From a virus: DNA of 31,208 nucleotides. Below are positions 28,399 to 31,208 of this stretch, in pieces; positions within the stretch are counted from its first letter, which is position 1, and every line of letters starts with the position of its first letter. The stretch is taken from the IMG/VR virus record IMGVR_UViG_3300027486_000018, positions 1 to 31,208 of that record, one strand, 5' to 3'. Made by a program: the position numbers and the translations under genes. A model generated the notes under the pieces. The model was not told the origin of the DNA, ran no database searches, and worked only from the letters and a program-made list of their open reading frames with translations.

Positions 28399-29062
28399 CC
28401 TGATCAGTCTCTATGGGCTGTGCCGCCGGCTCGGGTGCAGGCTGAGCGATGGCAGCATTCAGATCCGCCACGCTGGTGGCTGGCGCTGCGGTCACCGTGA
28501 CTGGCTCCACGTCGAGCACCTCCTCCTGGCTCTGCATACCAAGCAGCATGTCGCTGGCATAAAGACGCCCCCAGAAGGCGGCGGCCCGGTAACGGATCAT
28601 CAGCTCCGGCATGGTCAGCCACTTGCTGCCGCTCTTAGTGGCCCAACCTTCTTTTTTCGCCATCGCCATCGTGATGGTGGGGCCTTTGAGCTCCTGGCCG
28701 CTGGCGAGATCCTTGGCGATGGCGTAGCAAGCGAGCGAGTCGCCCTCGCCGCTGAGCTCAAACCGCAGCGGGCTGAACCGGCCGCAGCCGTTCACCATCG
28801 CAATGATGAAGCTGCTGCTCCAGCTGGGGCGGCCGTGGATCACGTGCAGATGCTGCATGGCCAAGAACGGGCTGATGCCCATCCGGCCTGCAATCTCGAG
28901 CGCCACCAAGCAGTTGGCGAAACCCTGCTGCCCTTGAAACTGAGGCGGTATCAGCGTGCTGCTGGCTAGCGCCTTGGCAATCCGTTGAGCATCCTCGAAT
29001 GCTTGGATGCCAGAGAACACCGAGGCGCTCGGGCTGGTGGTGATGGCTGATTGTGCGTCCAT
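28385..29062 (-). CDS. recT: RecT-family single-strand annealing protein
   Basis: 225-residue recombinase that anneals complementary single strands. Family landmarks are 'FANCLVALEIAGRMGISPFL', 'MQHLHVIHGRPSWSSSFIIA', 'KGPTITMAMAKKEGWATKSG' and 'SKWLTMPELMIRYRAAAFWG'. The last ~45 residues are a Pro/Ala linker and an acidic end 'ETDQDELF', resembling an SSB-type tip. It follows the RecE-type exonuclease as in other Red/RecET modules. The pair would support double-strand break repair, concatemer formation and genome exchange. Confidence 0.93.
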   Translation of the reverse strand: MDAQSAITTSPSASVFSGIQAFEDAQRIAKALASSTLIPPQFQGQQGFANCLVALEIAGRMGISPFLAMQHLHVIHGRPSWSSSFIIAMVNGCGRFSPLRFELSGEGDSLACYAIAKDLASGQELKGPTITMAMAKKEGWATKSGSKWLTMPELMIRYRAAAFWGRLYASDMLLGMQSQEEVLDVEPVTVTAAPATSVADLNAAIAQPAPEPAAQPIETDQDELF

Positions 29063-29899
29063 TTAGTACATCTCGATTTCAGTGGTTGCCTGCTGCTGGC
29101 CCGGCTGCCCTGTCATCCAACCCGGCAGGCTGATGGTTTCGATCTGATCGCTGTAGCTCGGCCAGTGATCAGCGGCCTTGCAGACGGCCAGCTTGGCCAG
29201 ATCACGCATGGCCTGATCGTGACCGCGCTCGATCATCTCCGCATCGGCCGCATACACGGCGCACGCATACGGCGCGGTGGATTCCACGCATATGAAGATG
29301 AACTGATCCGGGCGCTTGCCGGTGGCCTGCTCAAGGCCGTGCAAGTACCAGGCCGCTTGCACGTGGTAGCGATAATCCGCCACGCTGCGCTTGAAGCCCT
29401 GAATGCTGGCGTTCTTGGTGGTCTTGAGATCCACCACGATGCTGCCGTCATCGGTCAGCCAATCTGGCCGGCACTTGCACTCAAGTCCGGTTGCGGCATC
29501 CGTCCACATATGTGTGGTCTCAGCCTTGCCCGGCAGGCCCAGCAGCATCGCAGCAGCAGGGTGACGCATCACTGCGCGACCCATCGCCATCACCTGCTCG
29601 GCATCGTCGGCGGTGATCACCGTCTTGCCGGCAGCATCAGCCTCGAATGCAGCCCATGATTCCTTGCCGGCCTTGGTGCGCCGATCCATTGGTGGCGCCA
29701 CGGCGATCTCCTGATCCCATCTGCTGAGCTCAAGCACGTGCGTGTGCAGCGCAGTGCCGAGTCGCATGGCTGCAGTTGGCTCTGGCGCTACACGATCAGG
29801 GTCCAGATACCGCGCCCAGTAGTGCAGCGGTGATCGCGCGATGAGATCCAGATGGGACTTTGAGACAGCAGGATGCGCGTGGTACGCGGCGTTGTCCAT
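29063..29899 (-). CDS. recE: RecE-type exonuclease (PD-(D/E)XK)
   Basis: 278-residue 5'-3' double-strand exonuclease. Nuclease core: 'RLGTALHTHVLE' (His52), 'LECKCRPDWL' (Asp146), 'VVDLKTTK' (Asp157, Lys159), and 'YRYHVQAAWY' (Gln181 motif). The N-terminal 'YHAHPAVSKSHLDLIARSPL' is typical of RecE C-terminal-domain-like phage exonucleases (DUF3799/PDDEXK_12). I chose the ATG at 29899; a TTG at 29941 in the same frame adds 14 residues and crosses the operator-like region. Immediately upstream of recT, as expected. Confidence 0.92.
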   Translation of the reverse strand: MDNAAYHAHPAVSKSHLDLIARSPLHYWARYLDPDRVAPEPTAAMRLGTALHTHVLELSRWDQEIAVAPPMDRRTKAGKESWAAFEADAAGKTVITADDAEQVMAMGRAVMRHPAAAMLLGLPGKAETTHMWTDAATGLECKCRPDWLTDDGSIVVDLKTTKNASIQGFKRSVADYRYHVQAAWYLHGLEQATGKRPDQFIFICVESTAPYACAVYAADAEMIERGHDQAMRDLAKLAVCKAADHWPSYSDQIETISLPGWMTGQPGQQQATTEIEMY

Positions 29900-29912
29900 G
29901 AGATGCGGCGGG

Positions 29913-29963
29913 TTGCCGGCAAATACTAGCGGATGCGGCAAGATGCGCTACGGTTTGCCGCAG
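29913..29963. promoter_or_regulatory. Triple palindromic operator between recE and helicase
   Basis: The divergent gap contains TTGCCGGCAA (29913-29922, perfect palindrome) and a 9-bp inverted repeat TGCGGCAAA (29934-29942) / TTTGCCGCA (29955-29963). The three elements share the half-site TTGCCG and their centres lie about 20.5 and 21 bp apart, two helical turns each, so a protein would bind on one face of the helix. It is positioned to control both transcripts. The direct repeat GATGCGGC (29902 and 29932) is partly the same sequence. Confidence 0.55.
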
Positions 29964-29991
29964 CGGGCCGCTCAGCCCGACCCACCGCCTA

Positions 29992-31208
29992 TGAACTACT
30001 CAGCCTTCCTCGCTTCCAAATCCACCGCCTGCCCGCCAGTCGGATTCGATCCCTCAGACTTCACCGCGCCGCTGTTCCCCTTTCAGCGCGACATCGTCAC
30101 CATGGCCTGCCGCGTTGGCAGGTTCTGCATATGGGCGGACTGCGGCATGGGCAAAACCGCCATGCAACTCGAGTGGGCCGCTCAGGTCTGCCGGCATACC
30201 GGCGGCAATGTGCTGATCCTGGCGCCGCTTGCCGTATCGCACCAAACCGTGCGCGAGGGTCAGAAGTTCGGCATCGCCTGCCAGTTCGCCAGCGCGCAGG
30301 CTGATGTGCAGCCCGGCATCACCGTCACCAACTACGAGAAGCTGGCGCACTTCGATGCCACAGCCTTCTCTGGCGTGGTGCTCGATGAATCCAGCATCCT
30401 CAAGGCATACACCGGCAAGATCCGCAACCAGATCATCGAGTCATTCGCGCAGACGCCATTCCGTCTCGCCTGTTCAGCTACGCCAGCGCCAAATGATCAC
30501 ATGGAGCTCGGCAATCACGCTGAGTTCATCGGTGTCATGACCCGCACCGAGATGCTGGCCATGTTCTTCGTGCATGACGGCGGCGACACCAGTAAGTGGC
30601 GTCTCAAGGGTCATGCCGTCAGCAAATTCTGGGAGTGGGTCTGCAGCTGGGCGGTCACCATCCGCAAGCCATCAGACCTTGGCTATGAGGACGGCAACTT
30701 CGTTCTGCCAGCGCTGCAGATCCAAGACTGCACCGTTGAGACACCACGTGATGCCAAGACGGACGATGCAGGCCAGATGGCACTGTTCGCCATGGAAGCC
30801 CGCACCCTCACCGATCAGCGACACGTGCGCAAGGCAAGCTTGCAGCTCCGCGTTGATGCTGCCGCCAGCCTCGCCAACAGCAACACCGAGCAATGGCTGA
30901 TCTGGTGTGATCTCAACGATGAATCCAAAGCGCTCACCGCAGCCATCGATGGTGCTGTTGAGGTGTCAGGCAGCGATAGCGACGATCACAAGCGCCAATC
31001 CGCCATCGACTTTCAAGATGGCAAGATCCGCGTCCTGGTCAGCAAGCCCAGCATCTTTGGCTTTGGCCTCAACTTCCAGCGGTGCCACAACGTCGCCTTC
31101 GTCGGACTGTCGCACAGTTACGAGGCGTTCTATCAAGCCATCCGCCGTTGCTGGCGATTTGGCCAGCAACACCCCGTCAACGCTCACATCATCTACGACG
31201 TGGCAGAG
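29992..31208 (+). CDS. SF2 DEAD/SNF2-like helicase, cut by window end
   Basis: At least 405 residues from ATG 29992, open to the end of the window. Superfamily 2 motifs are in order: 'FPFQRDIVTM' (Q-like, ~29), Walker A 'CGMGKT' (51-56), motif Ia 'LILAPLAVSHQ', motif II 'VLDESSIL' (DESS, 130-137), motif III 'CSATPAPND' (161-169), and C-terminal 'VSKPSIFGFGLNFQRCHNVA' and 'QAIRRCWRFGQQ' (V and VI). This matches phage SNF2-like helicases used in replication or recombination. It is divergent from recE and probably shares its operator. The first leaf of the following region is missing. Confidence 0.92.

Noticed and set aside
29051-29659. 202-codon plus-strand frame opposite the RecE-type gene
   Set aside because: Lies fully over a nuclease with intact motifs. 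The product has no recognisable domain.

Overview
The window reads as most of the genome of a tailed double-stranded DNA phage with a long non-contractile tail (siphovirus type), probably infecting a cyanobacterium of the Synechococcus/Cyanobium kind. The long-tail assignment rests on a lambda-like packaging and head gene order, one tail tube gene, a tape measure gene, a G/T-type frameshifted chaperone pair, and no sheath or baseplate wedge genes. The host guess is weaker. It rests on several small proteins that look like families I know from cyanophages (a 45-residue basic protein at 18859, a DUF7936-like protein at 18554, a run of proteins starting near 'LSPAAQAV'), on a single GCGATCGC octamer (HIP1-type, 26803-26810), and on GC-rich sequence with poor Shine-Dalgarno sites. 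No integrase, lysogeny repressor or DNA polymerase is visible, so lifestyle is undecided. The sequence starts just before the terminase genes and ends inside a helicase gene.

Region 1 (1-18.4 kb, + strand) is the morphogenesis operon: terminase small and large subunits, a short leftward ribbon-helix-helix gene, a connector-like protein, portal, a very large prohead-protease/major-capsid fusion, head-tail joining proteins, tail tube, tail assembly chaperones with a classical A AAA AAC slippery site, tape measure, tail tip proteins, two tandem paralogous tail proteins, and a tail fibre with an S74 self-cleaving chaperone. Most neighbours overlap by 1-4 bases, which suggests translational coupling.

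Region 2 (18.4-22.2 kb, mostly + strand) holds small virion or accessory proteins, a lysis cassette (two small membrane proteins and a lysozyme + M15 peptidase endolysin), a dCTP deaminase, an HNH nuclease, and a strong rho-independent terminator at 22161-22185 that closes the rightward block.

Region 3 (22.2-27.6 kb, - strand) is a dense leftward operon of about twenty small genes, many joined by ATGA overlaps and several under 60 codons. It includes a DUF3310 protein, four tandem paralogues of unknown function, an HTH protein, a membrane-anchored HTH protein, an exported RlpA-like double-psi barrel protein and a zinc-ribbon protein. A tRNA-like element lies at its distal end.

Region 4 (27.6-31.2 kb) is the recombination and replication module: leftward RecE-type exonuclease, RecT annealing protein, an excisionase-like HTH and a small protein with an SSB-like acidic tail, and a divergent helicase (+ strand, cut by the window end). 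The 92 bases between exonuclease and helicase carry three related palindromic sites spaced about 21 bp apart, which look like a shared operator.
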